From NCBI GenBank assembly GCA_030145265.1, contig JAQYWA010000093.1, positions 1 to 7,498 of the forward strand: a DNA stretch of 7,498 nucleotides, written 5' to 3'. Every line of letters starts with the position of its first letter. The first letter of the stretch is position 1. This DNA comes from Desulfuromonas sp. GTDB lineage: Bacteria; Desulfobacterota; Desulfuromonadia; Desulfuromonadales; Trichloromonadaceae. A program made the position numbers and the translations under genes. The notes under the pieces are model-generated. The model had not been told where the DNA came from and searched no databases. It saw nothing but the letters and a program-made list of their open reading frames with translations. Of the stretch, positions 6,009-7,498 are shown one piece after another.

Positions 6009-6053
6009 AAAAAGACGGCTCCAGACCCTGTTCGAGGCCGGAGCCGTCTTTTT
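6009..6053 (-). terminator. intrinsic terminator after the SGNH hydrolase gene (bidirectional form)
   Basis: A perfect 14-bp inverted repeat AAAAAGACGGCTCC/GGAGCCGTCTTTTT (6009-6022 and 6040-6053) encloses a 17-nt loop. On the minus strand the stem ends in a T-run, 20 bp after the stop codon at 6073. The symmetrical A and T tracts would allow termination on either strand, but no plus-strand gene leads into it. Confidence 0.92.
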
Positions 6054-6072
6054 AAATCGACCTACGATGCCG

Positions 6073-6690
6073 TCAGCTGCCTGAAGACGATGCGATAAGG
6101 TCAGCAATCTTCTCGGCCATTACCGCATAGCCGCGGGCATTGGGATGAATCTGGTCGCTTTTAAACTCGCGGTCTTTCAACAAATCGGATAGCACCTCCC
6201 CCTCATACGGCAGCTGAAGGGCTTCGGCCATTTCTTCGTAAAGCGGATCAGTCGACAACAGCAGCCCCAGCTGCGGCACCCCGACCAGCACCACCTCGGC
6301 CCCGGATTCCCGGGCCAATTCGACCATCTGCTGCAGGTTCGCCGCCAGTTTTGTCCGGTCGTGCCGGCGCAGAAAATCGTTGCCGCCATGGCAGAGAATC
6401 ACCAGGTCAGGCTGATACTCCTCCAGCAGCTCCGGCAACCTGGCCAGCCCGGCCGCCGACACCTCGCCGGGGATTCCCGCATTGATCACCTGGCGCTGCA
6501 GCAGCCGGGAAAGCACCGCCGGATACGACTCCTCTCCAGCGGCGCCGGTGCCGTAGGTAAGGCTGTCACCGAAAGCCAGGATAACCGCATCGGAATTCAA
6601 TGGCATAAGGCGAGGGGATTTTTCGCAGCCCGCCAGAATCAGGGCCCAAAAAAACACCGCCAGAAATGGCCGTAAACGTCTCCAGGTCAT
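6073..6690 (-). CDS. SGNH/GDSL hydrolase lipoprotein (TesA/arylesterase-like)
   Basis: The 205-residue protein is a predicted secreted ester or thioester hydrolase. Residues 1-22 form a lipoprotein signal: basic MTWRRLR, a hydrophobic core and the lipobox LAGC with C22 as the lipidated cysteine. The residue after C22 is Glu rather than Asp, which favours outer-membrane sorting. SGNH blocks are all present: FGDSLTYG with nucleophile S43, G72 in NAGIPGE, GGND (102-105) with N104, and DQIH (179-182) giving the Asp/His pair. The reading frame is open further upstream to 6918 but would overlap upp and lose the signal peptide at the N terminus, so I chose the ATG at 6690, with GAGGA about 10 bases upstream. 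It follows upp by 97 bp with no clear terminator between, so co-transcription is possible. Substrate unknown; activity like E. coli TesA is typical of relatives. Confidence 0.9.
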   Translation of the reverse strand: MTWRRLRPFLAVFFWALILAGCEKSPRLMPLNSDAVILAFGDSLTYGTGAAGEESYPAVLSRLLQRQVINAGIPGEVSAAGLARLPELLEEYQPDLVILCHGGNDFLRRHDRTKLAANLQQMVELARESGAEVVLVGVPQLGLLLSTDPLYEEMAEALQLPYEGEVLSDLLKDREFKSDQIHPNARGYAVMAEKIADLIASSSGS

Positions 6691-6787
6691 GTTCTTACAA
6701 TCCTCAATGTGATGCCAGCACCAAGCCACCGAGCAGGGCATCCTTGCCACGAAACCGGCAGTCGGTCTGGGAAAATTCCGTATCCCC

Positions 6788-7414
6788 TTACTTGGTCCCG
6801 AAAATCTTGTCGCCGGCATCGCCGAGCCCCGGCAGAATGTACCCCTGCTCGTTGAGCCGTTCATCAATCGAAGCCACGACGATATCCACGTCGGGATGAG
6901 CCTCCTGCAGGCGGGCAATCCCCTCTGGCGCCGCCACCAGGAACAACGCCTTGAAGCGACGGCAGCCTGATTTTTTCAACAGGTCAATGGCGGCGACCAC
7001 ACTGCCGCCGGTGGCCAGCATCGGGTCAAGCACCAGGGCGGTGCGGTCGGCCATCTTGCGGGTCATTTTCTGAAAATAACAGACCGGCTCCAAAGTCTCT
7101 TCGTTGCGATACAGGCCGATCACGCTGACCCGGGCGTTGGGGATCAGGTCGAGCACGCCATCCATCATGCCGAGCCCGGCCCGCAGGATCGGCACCACGG
7201 TCACTTTCTTGCCCTTGATCTGCTCCACCGACACCGGTCCGGCCCAGCCGGAAATCGAGTGCGGCTCGGTTTCCAGGTCCGCGGTCGCCTCGTAGGTCAG
7301 CAGGCGCGCCACCTCAGAAGCCAGCTCGCGAAAATCCTTGGTGCTGATATTCTTTTTACGCATCAGGCCCAGCTTGTGCCGAACCAGGGGGTGTTTCACT
7401 TCAACAACGGCCAC
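6788..7414 (-). CDS. upp: uracil phosphoribosyltransferase
   Basis: The 208-residue enzyme salvages uracil, converting uracil and PRPP to UMP and pyrophosphate in the cytoplasm. It matches the E. coli Upp pattern closely and in the same length. Visible features are [16 protein letters not shown] (4-19), [11 protein letters not shown] (40-50), [13 protein letters not shown] (74-86) and the PRPP-binding signature [10 protein letters not shown] (129-138). The uracil-binding C terminus is [18 protein letters not shown] (191-208). The start is GTG at 7414, preceded by a strong AAGGAGG with 5-base spacing. All catalytic segments are intact. No convincing promoter is visible in the 84 bases upstream, so it may lie outside the window or be weak. 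The partner uracil permease gene often found beside upp is not in the window. Confidence 0.97.
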   Translation of the reverse strand: MAVVEVKHPLVRHKLGLMRKKNISTKDFRELASEVARLLTYEATADLETEPHSISGWAGPVSVEQIKGKKVTVVPILRAGLGMMDGVLDLIPNARVSVIGLYRNEETLEPVCYFQKMTRKMADRTALVLDPMLATGGSVVAAIDLLKKSGCRRFKALFLVAAPEGIARLQEAHPDVDIVVASIDERLNEQGYILPGLGDAGDKIFGTK

Positions 7415-7498
7415 CTTAACCTCCTTGGCAAACAGGTAATTCTGTGAAAGATGAACTGCTGAAGTTTACCAAGACCGGAGGGGAAGACAAAGCCCAAA

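Noticed and set aside
6691..6918. Longer N terminus for the SGNH hydrolase
   Set aside because: It would overlap the 3' end of upp and place 76 residues before an evident lipoprotein signal peptide. The ATG at 6690 is better supported.

Overview
The window looks like chromosomal DNA from a GC-rich Gram-negative bacterium. A deltaproteobacterial (Desulfuromonadales/Geobacter-like) origin is my best guess. It rests on overall gene style, a lipoprotein-type SGNH hydrolase, a uracil phosphoribosyltransferase very close to the E. coli type, and the co-occurrence of KamA, Ddl-like ATP-grasp enzymes and an HDAC-family protein. No marker gene here proves it. Every gene I can support lies on the minus strand, so the window reads right to left.

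Right end (about 7414 to 6009): upp (uracil salvage), then a small SGNH/GDSL lipoprotein esterase, closed by a strong 14-bp-stem intrinsic terminator. Middle (5991 to 4133): a sigma70-like promoter drives a two-domain protein, an N-terminal GNAT acetyltransferase-like domain fused to a complete zinc deacetylase domain of the HDAC/acetylpolyamine amidohydrolase superfamily. Next is a 284-bp gene-free regulatory stretch (4132 to 3849). It holds a well-formed promoter (TTGACA, 17 bp, TATACG) and a leader whose long-range helix would bury the Shine-Dalgarno of the next gene.

Left half (3848 to 215): a compact, translationally coupled four-gene operon encodes two divergent Ddl-like ATP-grasp ligases (overlapping by 23 bp), a small GNAT acetyltransferase (8-bp overlap) and a KamA-type radical SAM aminomutase (5-bp gap). 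It ends in a strong intrinsic terminator at 190-156. At the far left edge the first nine codons of another minus-strand gene are visible behind their own promoter.

The most interesting content is the operon plus its HDAC-GNAT neighbour. KamA retains the PLP lysine and both aspartates that recognise lysine in lysine 2,3-aminomutase, so beta-lysine is the likely product. Two ATP-grasp ligases could couple it to carboxylates or amino acids. One or two GNAT domains and a deacetylase could add and remove acetyl groups. The inference is a small pathway making a beta-lysine-containing, acetyl-protected or acetyl-regulated peptide or compatible solute. Its product cannot be read from sequence.
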